Positions 45,111 to 57,652 of a stretch of DNA of 64,000 nucleotides are shown here, piece after piece (the stretch's first letter is position 1; every line of letters starts with the position of its first letter). The position numbers were made by a program, and so were the translations under genes. Under the pieces are notes generated by a model. That model searched no databases, was not told where the DNA came from, and was given only the letters and a program-made list of their open reading frames with translations. This DNA comes from Erigeron canadensis. Lineage: Eukaryota > Streptophyta > Magnoliopsida > Asterales > Asteraceae. The stretch spans positions 37,244,645-37,308,644 of the forward strand of contig NC_057763.1 in assembly GCF_010389155.1 (NCBI RefSeq), read 5' to 3'.

Positions 45111-48100
45111 ATGGAAAGGTAAATTACTTGATATCTCAGTTCTCATTAACAACTTGGTTATTAGTATTTTCTTGTTTGTGGTTTTACTTTGTTTTTTGGA
45201 AGGTTAACAGCTTATGGTATATGATTTATAACTAATTGCAGATATAGAAGTATAGAAGAAATTGGTGATGGAACTTGCGGAACTGTATATAAGGCCATTA
45301 ACTTGGAGACACTTGAAATTGTGAGTTTTATCCGCTTGAGCAATAACCAACTTTTTTCTTGTCTAGTGTAGTTGCTTGCCCTGTGCTTTTGCTCTTGTTC
45401 CAGTTCACTGAAAATGATGTATATTTTTGCACTGTGCAGCATAATGGGTTTTTTTATTGTATTATTTTTTAAAAATCTGTATATTTCCTAGGAACTCTTG
45501 TGAAACTAATTTTTTCCATAAACTGTTTCCCTATTCAATGTATTTTTTCTTTTTATGGCTACTGAACTTACAAAAGTGATGGGTAGATACCAAAATTGCT
45601 TCTGATATATGCGTTCGAGTGCCAGGTGGCCGGTTAAAGAACTTTCACCAGCTGCTAACAAACATCCTTTTTTTTATTTATCACAGGTTGCGGTTAAAAA
45701 GATGAAGAGGAAGTATTATGTTTGGGAAGAATGTGTGAATTTGAGGGAAGTTAAGGTATTTTGTGTTGTTTGCTTTATGTGACACTTAATTATCATTTTA
45801 TCAGTTATGACGTCTATTTTCTCAAATTCTATGAAACACAAATTGTTGAAAGATAACTTCCCCTGTTTTTATCCTGATGCAGTCCCTCCAGAAATTGAAT
45901 CATCCTAATATCATAAAGCTGAAGGAGATTGTCAGAGAGAATAATGATTTGTTTTTTGTATTTGAATACATGGTATGTAATATAATTGGTAGATTCTTTA
46001 GTTCATTCTGGTACATATTTGATTTGTAAAGGGAAAATAAGATTGTTGTGATTGCTATGTCTATTGTCAATTTTATTTTGTATTTTTCCTGTTCTGGTGC
46101 TGGCTAATAATGACTGAATCACTGTCTTATTTAGGAACATAATTTGTACCACATAATGAGAGAACGACAAAGACCTTTTACTGAGGGAGAAATTAAGGAT
46201 TTGTTGACTCAGTTACTGCAAGGACTTGTACATATACATAAAAGTGAATATTTTCATCGGGACTTAAAACCTGGTATATACTCTTGTACTCTGGGATTTT
46301 GTTTTTGGTTAAGTTATCCATCTATGGATAGACAGTATTGTTTATTGCTTTTTTTTTCATCGTTAGAGAATTTGTTGGTGACCAAAAATACTTTAAAAAT
46401 TGCTGATTTTGGAATGGCTAGGGAAGTGTCGTCTGCACCTCCTTTTACTGATTATGTTGCCACTCGCTGGTGAGTACAACAGTGTTCTCTCATTCATTTT
46501 CAGGAAGTATGACTCTGTTAGTAATTTATATAACTTTGTTATATGGCTAAACATATGTTTTTTGGCAAGGTATCGGGCACCAGAAGTCCTGCTGCAATCT
46601 TCTAGATACACTCCTGCCATAGGTATGGGTGCATGTGTAACGGTTCTCCTTTACTGAATGTGATTGTTTTATAATAATTTTCTCCATTTTTGGGTCCCAC
46701 TCTTCCTTTTACATTGCCTATGGGACCATCAATTGCACCGCTATTCTCATATAATATAACTGAACTGCAAATAATAATGCGAAATGACCTAATTGCCATC
46801 TTCATGGTATAATAACAGATGCCATCTCAATGAGATAATATAGGCGATAGAAAATTAGTTAAATTTCTGCTGAAGTGTTATCAATTAATAACCACTTGAT
46901 ATTATAATATGTAGCTCCTTTACGTTGCCTATGGGACCATCAATTGCACCGCTATTCTCATATAATATAACTGAACTGCAAATAATAATGCGAAATGACC
47001 TAATTGCCATCTTCATGGTATAATAACAGATGCCATCTCAATGAGATAATATAGGCGATAGAAAATTAGTTAAATTTCTGCTGAAATGTTATCAATTAAT
47101 AACCACTTGATATTATAATATGTAGCTCCTTTACATTGCCTATGGGACCATCAATTGCACCGTTATTCTCATATAATATAACTGAATTGCAAATAATAAT
47201 GCGAAATGACCTAATTGCCATCTTCATGGTATAATAACAGATGCCATCTCAATGAGATAATATAGGCGATAGAAAATTAGTTAAATTTCTGCTGACATGT
47301 TATCTATTAATAACCACTTGATATTATAATATGTAACTCCTTGTACTGACACATGAAGTTGGTTGCAGATATGTGGGCAGTCGGTGCAATACTCGCTGAA
47401 CTTTTCACTTCATGCCCGTTATTTCCGGGTGAAAGGTAATTCTCTTTCGTAACCTTCACATGGACTATGATAAATAAGATCAGTGCATTTTGTGTGCTGT
47501 TAGACCTGCATTATACGGGGTTAATTAATAAAGATCAGCTCTGACAGTATTTTCATAGTTAAATTTAATTTAGGCAGTTTAGGGCGTCCATTTTCCAAAT
47601 AGGTGACAATAATGTATCTAAATCTGGGTAACTCTATAAATGGGAATTATGATGCTTGATTTGATTATTACTTTAAAATTAGAGTAAGCATCTTCAGAGA
47701 GAACCTACCTCTCGAAAGTAGCTCACTGAGAGATGACTGACTCTAGAAGCTGACTTTGTATTTTGTTCATGTATCCAGCAAAATATCATTCTGGTCCTTT
47801 GTTGTGTTTCACTCTATTTTCTTGGGAAACCAAACTCAAGGTCGAATAGAAATACTTCTAACATTGACCAAGACCAGCTCTTTCAGTCAAAACTCACGTA
47901 AAGAATATTTATCCATTTTTAAGAAACCTTTGCTGTATGTATACAGTATGCCATGCTGTTTTCCAAATTCGAAGCTTAGCTTATAGATGATTACATATGT
48001 TTTCCTTTTGTGGCTGGGCAGTGAAATAGATCAGCTGTACAAGATATGTTGTGTTCTTGGCGCACCAGACTGGACACTCTTTCCTGAAGCAAGGAATGTT

Positions 48101-50829
48101 TCTCGCTTGATGGATATCGCTCATTCAGCGGTGAGTCTGAATTTAATATTTTACATGAGGAATATGTCCTCTTATGACGTATTTAAAGGTTGCAATTTCG
48201 ATCCATTCTATCTCGAATGGTTCAAATAAAAAATTTAGATATAGGGGGAACAGCTGAACTGGGTCGAACGAAAGCCAGGTTAAAAGTCAGGCACTACAAC
48301 TCTACAACTATTTAAATCATTTTTGTCGAAGATTATAGATGACAAATGTGATAATATTTTCTTTGTAATCATCAACGACGCATTAAATTTATATGGAAAA
48401 TGGACAAATGTTTGTGAGTCAAGCCAACTCGACCATGATATATTGGCACTTACGCTAAAAGATCCGTTTTAACCTTGCTTACTCATCTTGCAGCTTTTAG
48501 TCATCTGTCTATCTCTAACCCGTACTCTGTTGCCTGTGTAGATTATGCCTTCTAATTTTTCGGATCTGATTCCAAATGCGAGCTCGGAAGCTATCAATTT
48601 GATCAAGGTGAGTAACATTTTACAGACTCTTGGTGAACCTCTGGTAGGCTTCTTCAGTCAGGCTAACATTAATTTCTATCTTTTGATTTTGTTTCATGGT
48701 GATGTAGCAATTATGCTCCTGGGATCCCTCAAGAAGGCCAACCGCGGAGCAGTGCTTACAACATCCATTTTTCTATGTAATGTGTTTCTCATGCTTTCCA
48801 ACACTTTAACTTGAGAGTGTCTTTTAAGTCATCTCATGTGTTTTAATTAATAGGCTAATATGTGGATTTCTCGTCCGCTTGGAGATCCACCTGAGATGAA
48901 AATGGACAATATTGGTAAGTATTTCAGAACAGATTGATCAATGCCATTTAATGGTGGTATTCAGTATTCAGTAGTAGGTCAATGTGGGTAAATTTGGTAT
49001 CAGTCAAAGTGAGTCAGGTTGGATTGGGTTGATGAAACACTTACTTAGGATGATGTGCTTATTCAAATAAATAACCAGTATTTCAAATGTAAACACAACG
49101 TACTTTATTTCAACTATAATAAAAATTCTGAATACACTAATATATGAGGTTTTATAATTATTATATATAGCATGATGATTCTGACTGTTTGTGACGATTA
49201 TACAGGATCACAACCAAATCTTGAGTTGAATCTCTGGGATTTCAGCCGTAAAAAGGATGATTGTTATTTGGGCTTAACCCTGGCAGTGAACCCTACTGTT
49301 TCTAGTATTGGTAACAAGTTTGATCTTTTTTCTCCAGGCTGTGTGAAATATATGCTAATTTATACATACATGCATGAAACAGCCACTTATTTTAGTGAGT
49401 CAGAGAATCTGATACCTCTTTTATTTCTTTTTATGCAGAAATGACCCATAAGGCTGGCAGCAGAAGACAGGTGGGTTTGCTGGAGATATTTTTCAGAGTC
49501 TAGGAATTTATTAATCTCTGTTTCTCCTAATCTTAGCGATTAGAGATAGCTCTTTGGAAAATCGCCCAAAATCTATTTTAATGCATATGGCCTGAACCGG
49601 TTTAGTAAAACATTTAGAGTTTAAATGTAAAAATCTTGGTTTTTTAATCATAATTGAAGCAATTATTTGTTTCTCAATTTGTTAGAAAAGGGTTTGTTCC
49701 ACTCCAGTGTGGTTTTCCTACTTTGTAATAGTAACCTGTTTCAACCAATCCATCTTGTTTCACAACCCATCTGACCCCCCATCTCGGTACCTCTACTAAG
49801 ACTCAGAAAAAAAATACTGCATTTCTTTTTTAATTGTGTCCAACTTTTTCATGCAGGATCTTCTTTTTCAAGCCGACTATGAGGATGAAGGTCAACACCC
49901 TAGTAAGTTTTATTTCATCATCACTTGATCACCGCAAAAAATTACATCTATTATATAAAGTAGGGAAATGACAATGGCTGCTCTCTTTTTCCAGTTCTTT
50001 GGTCACTCTTCCCTCCTGATCACCATGGTCTTCCAACTCAGATGGAGTCTTCCCTGTCATTAACATTCAGGTTTGTTTTATTCAATTACAATAATTACAA
50101 TTGTTCTCTATATTATGTTAGGAATGCTGTAATATATCAGGATAAATTTCTACTAAATACTTCCTCCGTCCCATGATATAACATAAATTTTTTCTTTCTA
50201 GGGACAGGCTTGAAAAACGCAAATGTTTAATTGTTTGGTATAGTTTTGCACGATTTATAGTATTCCTTTTGGTTAGGGGGTGAAAAAACAACTTCAGGTT
50301 CAAACGACTAATGGGTCCAGCTGGGTTGACCCATAAGAACCAATGGGTCTAGTTGGGTTGACCCATAAGAACCAATTTTGTCCATTTTTTCAGAAATTTA
50401 TAAATGATATTATCTGAATATGATTATAAGATAATCTATGTTTTAATATTAGGAAGTTGAGTGCTTTAAAAGTACATTTTGAGGGACCTTTAAACAATTT
50501 GACATGTTTCTTTCTGATTTCCTTTTTCGTTAGACTTTTTGAGCTAACCTGTTTGAGATAAAACTCAAGTATATGGTTCATATTGCCGACTCACATTTAT
50601 TTTCAAACAATTTCCCTTATTTTTTCATTTAAAAAAGTGCAATAACCAGTATGTAAGACGATATTTAGCATCTATTGGCTTATCCATCATTCTTGACTTG
50701 TTTCGCAGCAGTTCAATTCCTTACTCAACAATCGGAGTTCCTCAATCTGCTGGATTCATAATGCCATCTTTACAGCCTAATTTCTTGACCATGTCCCCTC
50801 ACTTCCAGCAGAAGGGTCACTGTCGTTGA
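45111..50829 (+). CDS. MHK: MHK-type (MAK/CDK-like) serine/threonine protein kinase, 430 aa
   Basis: Seventeen exons: 45111-45118, 45242-45320, 45687-45755, 45883-45972, 46135-46273, 46367-46469, 46570-46622, 47369-47435, 48022-48130, 48542-48607, 48708-48776, 48854-48914, 49206-49310, 49439-49470, 49857-49902, 49995-50070 and 50709-50829 (1,293 nt, frame kept throughout). The coding part of exon 1 is only 8 nt. The kinase domain starts at residue 4: glycine loop GDGTCGTV (11-18), VAVKK (Lys33), HRDLKPEN (Asp125), DFG (142-144), and TDY at 156-158 with VATRWYRAPE. TDY in the activation loop marks the MAK/ICK/RCK group, and MHK is the plant member. There is no PSTAIRE ([11 protein letters not shown] instead). 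The C-terminal part ([19 protein letters not shown]) is as in MHK. Function in plants is not well defined. One intron carries a 211-bp triplicate repeat. Confidence 0.95.
46706..47340. repeat. 211-bp tandem repeat, three copies, in MHK intron 7
   Basis: TTGCCTATGGGACCATCAAT starts at 46714, 46925 and 47136, spacing exactly 211 each time. Copies differ at only a handful of positions (for example ACATTGCC or ACGTTGCC, CACCGCT or CACCGTT), so the amplification is recent. The array fills most of the intron 46623-47368 and does not touch its splice sites. Confidence 0.95.
50155..50275. mobile_element. Stowaway-like MITE fragment in MHK intron 16
   Basis: TACTTCCTCCGTCCCATGAT at 50159 matches the CTCCCTCCGTYCC terminus of Stowaway/Tc1-mariner MITEs. 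The opposite end is degraded, so only a relic is claimed. Confidence 0.45.
50311..50374. repeat. 32-bp tandem duplication in MHK intron 16
   Basis: ATGGGTC(C/T)AG(C/T)TGGGTTGA followed by CCCATAAGAACCA occurs twice in a row with two differences. Confidence 0.85.
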
Positions 50830-52709
50830 CTGTAGGCAGGCCCCTTAAGGCATTTCTGTAACATTCCATTTTTTTTTTGTTTAACAACATATATACTCAG
50901 ACTATGAAACCACATTGTCACCAAGTTTGAAAGTATGTATAGATTTTCCTTCAAGTTGATGAGAAACGAGTACCTCTTCCATCCAAGGGTCCATTATATG
51001 ATAAATGCACTCTGTATCTTTTCATACTGGAAGTTACTCGGATTTTGTCCAAAGGGTAGTGCTTGAGTTGCGGTGTTGATACTTTTGTTGCTCTAAAGCC
51101 ATCACCCTTTGTTGAGTTTGTTCAAAAATCTAAAGAAAATAGAAGATACTTGTTATATGACATAATAGCAAGTTTATAATTTATCCTAACTTTTTCAAAC
51201 TCCTAATGATCATTTTTTAAAAAATAAAAATAAATGAAGCTATAATAGAACAGATAGCATTATAAGTGAGATACAGATGGTCTACCATAAAAGGCTTTTT
51301 TTTCGGAAGTCTTTTCTATAACAAAAATATATAAATAAAAATGAGAAGGGCCTTCTATGAGGTTACTGGATGGGTGCACAATGGTACATCCTGGCTCACC
51401 TTAATGTTGGTCGATACCTGTGTGCCAGCTGAGTTTAGAGGCTCTCGTGAAGGATCACTGGTTCACGGTTGTACTTTGTTTCTTATGTAAGATTATTGTG
51501 CGTTTTATTTGGAATTTACTGAAAGAAATGAAAAGGCACTGTTTTCCTGGACTGCTTATGAACATTTAATAAAAGAAAATAAAGGATATATACTTTCTAT
51601 TGAAGATATCCAAGGAAAGTGACGATATGGTTCTTAAATGAAGTTGTTAGAAAGTGTTCTGAAAAAACGTTCTTATTTTATCTGCAAAAAACTGACATTA
51701 ACTCACCATCCGATGCTTGTATAGAATTACAGTAAAAAGTCATATTTCAACATTTGACATCTGGTGCTAAAATAATGCTGATATGGATGATGCTTCTAAG
51801 AAAACGTCATTCCTTTTAATGTTATGCTAAGAAGATAATGATATCTCTGGCGCGTTTAAATAAATGTCTCTCTATTCGAACGTTGGGTATGGTAATGTTT
51901 TGGCGCGTTTAAGTAAATGTCTCTCTATTCGGACGTTGGGTATGGTAATGTTTTGTATAGTATATACTGATGCAAATGATCCCGTAAACCTTTAATGTCA
52001 TTCACTATAACCCAGAAAGCTCACTGGCAATACAAATATGGTTAAGTAGATATATAAATAACCTGATGAGTTTACTAAACTTTGACACAGAAAATGCTCG
52101 AGTGAAAACCTGAACAATGGTTATTTGGCATTGCTTTTGGGGTTAACTGATCATTATATGTTATTTCTGGAAAAAACAATTCACAAAGTATTGACTCCAT
52201 ATCTCATTATCAGGAACAACAACATGCGTAAATGGAAGTAAAGAAAATCAACTATACTTCAGAGTTCAGACCATACAGCACTATTGGCCGCTCGCTCAAT
52301 GTAGCAATATGTACGCCTGCTTTTGTTTTTTATTTTAAGAACGGAATTCTATCCCATCATAAATGATTTAAAGTAACCTGTATCCATTGCAACCAGACAC
52401 AGATATGGGCTAGTTATACACTGATTACTAATATATTAACAACTCAAGATAGGAACAATTGTGTTAGTTATTGGTACATTATTTTAACTTAAGATACATG
52501 CTAATATTGATACATTGTACGTCTACTTAGTCTCCCTAAATTCAAGCAACATATAAACACACATAATATTTGAATCTAATCTGAGGAGAAATGGTAACAT
52601 CCACATCTGTATCCGATTATAGATACCATCATATCCTATCTACCTACGGTCCGTTCACATCCTACCCTACAGTTGCTACATACAAATACGTGGTTGGCCT
52701 ATTGGAAGT
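50830..52709. other. Convergent spacer between MHK and cyclin C
   Basis: Holds the two 3' untranslated regions and a 53-bp duplication (51848-51953). No gene is seen. A G+C-richer, low-A/T island at 51340-51480 is unassigned. Confidence 0.5.
51848..51953. repeat. 53-bp tandem duplication
   Basis: TGGCGCGTTTAA(A/G)TAAATG continuing through TCTCTCTATTCG and GTTGGGTATGGTAATGTTT, copies at 51848 and 51901 with two differences. Confidence 0.9.
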
Positions 52710-55700
52710 CTATGTTCGTGTAGTTAGTTTTTGCATCGCAGCATTTACTTTCTCCTCTGTGATTGTTTTGTGGTTGTCATAGAAATCTAGTATTTCAGTC
52801 GCAATTTTTTCTACCTGTAACAAAATAAAACAACAAACATTAAAAAAAAATGAATTGGGATGGAATGCTTGTTCAAAAACATACAATTCATCAAATGATA
52901 AGTATTGATAACCCTAAAATAATTCGGGTTACGTTCAACTTCAACAAATCATATGATCCAAATTAGAAAGATTGCTTAAAAAGGGAAGGGTTAAGTTGGT
53001 TACCAGTTGTTTTCAACTCAACCAATCTATTAAAATAAAACCACTAGGGTGGTGGTTCATTGGTTGGGCATGTGTCAGGTCATAAGTTCAATCCTTGGTT
53101 TCTTAGAAAAAGATACCCTAGTGGCCACAGAGGCTCACCTGCTCTAACTCTGGGCTCGCAAGCAAGTCAACTCTTGGGATTGGTCTGCTCGCAAAGCGAG
53201 TGGGACACACATGATTACCAAAAAAAAGTCTATTAAAATAAATCAATATTGTTCTAATAATATAGTTTGTGTTATAGTACTTCAAACATCAACTATTAGT
53301 ACTTTCGAATAATGACCAAAAAAAGTAGTGTTATCAGGTCAACCAGATTCCGTATTATAAATTACATGTTTCATCAAGGGAGGAGAACGGAGTGAGTGCA
53401 GGCCCTCGTCCAACGACCCTCATTGTGTATGTGTTTCTCGTATAATACTTTTTACTATGAGTGTACCTCTGACATAAGAATCCTAAATATCGCAAAAGTG
53501 CTAAATTACCAATTGTGGCATGTTCCATTTTTTTTTTGCCGTGTCTATGATTGTATTGGGTGTGGGTAATCGTTGATCTTTATAAAACTTGGGTTTAAAT
53601 ACATACCATATTCATGTCAACTCGTAGCTGTTCGAACCAGGCAGTGTTGTCTTTATCTTTGAGCATACTCGCAACATATATGCAGGCCAATGCAATTGTA
53701 TGAGGTGGGTATATCAGAATTAAATCCATTTTATAGCTGTCATTGATAAGCCCCCTGAAAAATTCAATATAACAGATCAAGCTTAGACATGGGCGCTAGG
53801 AAATGATAAATCCAGTCCAGTCCAGTGAACTAGGGTTTCTCAAATTGTGGTGATGGGAGGAAAAGAAATATGTGCATAGTCTTTCAATGTATTTCACAAA
53901 GAGACTTTCTTTGTGGTTCGGCCTTATGACCCAATACGTTTACTAGTTGAGATCTTACCAGGTCATTTGAGTTGCATCACTCATTCCAGCATCTTGAAGC
54001 AACCTGTAAAGGAACCATAAAGATTGTAACAATTAAATTTAAAGGTGACAAGATAGGTTGCTCAGGCAGGTTGGATAATGGCTCAAGACCTGTAACTTTT
54101 CGTGTGTGGGCTGGGTTGGGATAGGTTGGCACAAGCCACTTTTTTGTTCCTGTTTATTAGAAATTTCTATATTTAATTGATACATTGGATATGATTATTA
54201 AAACTACATAATTATAATACTAATAATCTGGCTTCTTAAGAAAATAGCTTAAGGGGGTTGTAATAATCAAAAATACACTTTTGGCAGCTATAAGCCCATT
54301 TCATGGATAGTAAAGTTCATTCACTTTACTCATTTGACTCGTTAAGATAAGACATAACCCAAATTGACGACCTATTCACTTTTTATCGCCACCTCTTGGT
54401 AAATTACAACTTTACAAATACTCGTAGCCTGTATATACAAACAGGAAATACGAACTATCATTATATTCATACATACATATTTCTCAACAAATGCTATAAT
54501 AGTTCAAACATTTCAGGTTAATTAGATAACCAATCCAGAGCCACTCTGTTTTGTAGTCAATATAGAAACACGTATTTGTAAGTTACCAACTAAGGTGAGT
54601 GATTATTATCCAAATAAAACATCAAAAGACAGTTAATAAATTACTACTTTCAAATTAACTTACTGTGACAATGCACGATAAGGATGGAACACGACTAGAT
54701 AGTAGTTTAGTGCCTCCAAAATTTTCATTTCCATCTCAAGGATGTCTTTGATTTCATATCGGTACTTCTCATCTGAATCTGCAAATACATAAATGACGTT
54801 TGACATCTTCTTCAGAAGCCTCATTCAAAACCTAGACGATAAATGAGAACTTGAGTTTTTTTAAAAAAAAAGAGCTTTACGTAGTTTTTTAATGTAAAAA
54901 ACAAGAAGCCTTGCTTGCACGGTGCTCTCTTCTGCTTTTGATGCCAAATATAAGCATGTCGGTGCCACCAAGCGTGGATCATATTCGGTCATACTTCTCC
55001 TGAAATCAGAGATATGCAAACATTTAGCAATTATAAGGTTCTAGATGGTACAAGATAGATAAATGTATCAAGGATAAAAAGATTATAGTTCAAATATTTA
55101 CTTAATAACATCACAATTGACTAATTGTAAGTCGTATTTGGGTATCATTAGTGGACACACAAGCAAATTTCACCTAATAATATTCATTTCACAACCATCT
55201 GATAACGATAAACATGATTGGTGAAAATGCATACAATACAGGGCTATTGATCTGAGAATTTGATAAGTTTTGTGTCAACAGCTATATGTTATGCGAACAG
55301 AAACAAAGGTCATTAGAAATATGACTTAAATTCAACCAATTTACAAAAAAACTAATGCATTTGGTTCGCGTGGAAGATTCATGAGATTTGGTTGACCATA
55401 GAAACAAGCTATCTGGAAAACAACCAATGACTATCTGCCTCTAAATCAAGTAATGACGAAGTTTTTGGCCAGGATGTATGTGTCTGATAAGCACATGGAA
55501 TATACCTTGTATAAGCACGTCTCATGTATGTTACAGCAGTTGCAACAACCCTGAAATAGTAACCAATGCAATGAGAAATCGATAACAATAGAGAAACAAA
55601 ATATCAGTGAACCTAATGAACCATTCAATAAAATATGAAAACATGTAAGTGTCACATTATCGCCTCGGTATCAGACTATAAGACAGCTAGTCCAAAATAA

Positions 55701-56493
55701 GTGTTCAGTTAGCATTAGTCAAACATCTCTTGCGGGCCAATCTCAATGCAATCAATTTTGTAAACTGATAGGCAAAGTGGTAATATGATTAAAACCTTGC
55801 ACTTGATTTATGAAATCCAGCTAATATATAGTCGCATTCATTATGGGTTCAAGAAGCTACATGTCCAGAAGTTCTACTCGTGATATATCTGTTTATAACA
55901 AAAGATAAAAGCTAACCTTTGCCTCACTTTAACATTTTGAGCCAATCGCGCAATATCTGTTAGAAATACAAAAGACTATGAGTTCAAAGTCCGACGATAT
56001 CAAGGATAACTCAAAAGTTCTAGCTAGGTTCAAAACTTCAAATCACCCACTTGGATATTTCCCAATGGCAAAAGTTTAATCCAATTAGATACGGTCTATC
56101 ATAAACGACGATTACTCAAGCATACAACGATACTCAATCAGTCAATCCCACCAGTACAATGTAGACAACCATAGGAACATTCAGAGGTAGAAAAAAACTG
56201 ATTCCAAAAGAGTCAAGCAAATGTTGTGCATAAAAGATTAATCAAGCAAGTTACTTGATATAATTGTAGAAACCAAAAAAAAAAAAAAAAATCTAACAAG
56301 AGTGACTATGTTATTGTATCATCATGTCGTATCTGGTCCCACCTGTTATGATATACTATGTATATTTCTATAATAAAATCCTTAAGTCGATCAGCACTTG
56401 AACATATATATACTGTATCACATTCCAGAAAAAAGAAAGTTTGACCTTTGATTACTAGACTTATCATTTTGCATACTCACATTACATATTATA

Positions 56494-56532
<39 letters not shown>

Positions 56533-56850
56533 CAATTGGTCATTTGTAACTTGATGAGCTTAAAATCTTCGAGAGCGATTCCTTTGTCTTTATCAAGGCT
56601 GTGGACAACATCTACTTCTTCTTGATCCATTAACTGCTTGCTACACACAATATATATAATAATACATATATAAATATAGAGTAGCTTCAATTGAAAAAGA
56701 ATTACTCGTATAATATAACGAGCTATGAATAAATAATTGAGAAAAATAAATTAGTAAATAAGGAGCAAAAGGGAATTGATTAGAAGAGGGAGGAGGAAAG
56801 AAAAGAATGTAAAGTTACTAGTGTGTGGATGTCCAGAAATCAGTCGCCAT
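52710..56850 (-). CDS. CYCC1: C-type cyclin (CYCC1), 251 aa
   Basis: Nine exons in coding order: 56850-56819, 56640-56534, 55956-55917, 55550-55506, 54999-54881, 54778-54664, 54003-53959, 53754-53607 and 52814-52710 (756 nt, GT-AG, frame kept). The product starts MATDFWTSTHYKQLMDQEEVD and has the first cyclin box at about 40-145 (LAQNVKVRQRVVATAVTYMR, PTCLYLASKAEES, YIKKL). A second cyclin fold follows at about 150-235 (LEALNYYLVVFHPYRALSQL, PPHTIALACIYVAS, WFEQLRVDMN). The length matches Arabidopsis CYCC1 (about 253 aa). Established role: partner of the CDK8-type kinase CDKE1 in the Mediator kinase module, in the nucleus. The donor of intron 2 is embedded in a TC/TA microsatellite, and intron 8 carries a SINE. 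The last exon is short and ends QKLTTRT. Confidence 0.96.
53040..53228 (+). mobile_element. SINE with 14-bp target-site duplication, in cyclin C intron 8
   Basis: The 189-bp body is bounded by a perfect direct repeat TCTATTAAAATAAA (53026-53039 and 53229-53242). The head has GGTGGTTCATTGGTTGGGC and AAGTTCAATCCTTGG, weak A-box and B-box matches about 40 bases apart. The tail ends in an A run (53219-53227). It is antisense to the cyclin C gene. Confidence 0.85.
56494..56533. repeat. (TA)n(GA)n compound microsatellite at a splice donor
   Basis: On the cyclin C strand, exon 2 ends at 56534 and the intron begins GTCTCTCTCTC, about nine TC units, then about ten TA units. The donor GT is itself part of the repeat. 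Confidence 0.9.
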
Positions 56851-57652
56851 TGCTTCTGCTGCTGCTGCTACCGAAATAAGCGCACGAAAATATATGCGTG
56901 TGCACCAAAATAAGAAAAGAAAATTCAATAGTTAATAATACGAGTAATAATTTCAGAATGAATGGAAGTAGAGTCTGACTCAGCTCATCGTTGAACAACA
57001 ATAATATAATAATAATATCTTGGACATATTTATTTAGAAAATTATTAAACCTTCTAAGTCTAAAAATCTTCTTCTAAGTCTAAAAATCTTTCTAATTTTT
57101 AGATGAAGACACTTAGAAAAATCAAATGATAAGATTTGAAAAGATAATTAGCAGTATTCACATGTCAACATCAAATGATGAGTTTATGTCTTTGGCTAAG
57201 TCAATCCTCTAAACATGGTTGGGATTATATAAAAAAAAACACAACGAAGTGAAAACCAGTGGTTTGGCCTTTGTGGGTGAAAGTTTTTTCTCGTTTCTTG
57301 GTCGTAATAGGCGTGAATTTTTTTCCAATCCTTTTGTAATCATCGCAGTAATGTTTTGAGATGAGTCTAGATTTTGTCGTTTGTTGTCATTTCTAGATTT
57401 ATATGTATTTGTACTCTTTAGTTCTAGCACCTTGCTAGATACTTATTAATAAAACTTCTGTTGTTCTAAAAAAAATAGAAGGATTTATAGAAAGATCTTT
57501 TTGGAGAATTGATAAAAAAAAATTATAACTTTTAAATTTTTTTTTAGTGTCATACAAACTTGCTATTATGTATGTTTCTAAACTATACAAATGCTTGAAA
57601 TAAAATTTAAAAAAAAAAATACTCAATTAATACATCTAAAATATGTGGGAAA
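56851..57652. other. Cyclin C upstream region
   Basis: Promoter and leader of the minus-strand cyclin C gene, including a CAGCAG-type run just upstream of the ATG (56852-56870). A+T-rich spacer follows up to the LINE target site. TTCTAAGTCTAAAAATCTT is repeated in tandem at about 57052-57088. Confidence 0.5.

Noticed and set aside
51340..51480. G+C-richer island between MHK and cyclin C
   Set aside because: Looked for a gene, tRNA or SINE; no frame, Pol III boxes or target repeats were found.
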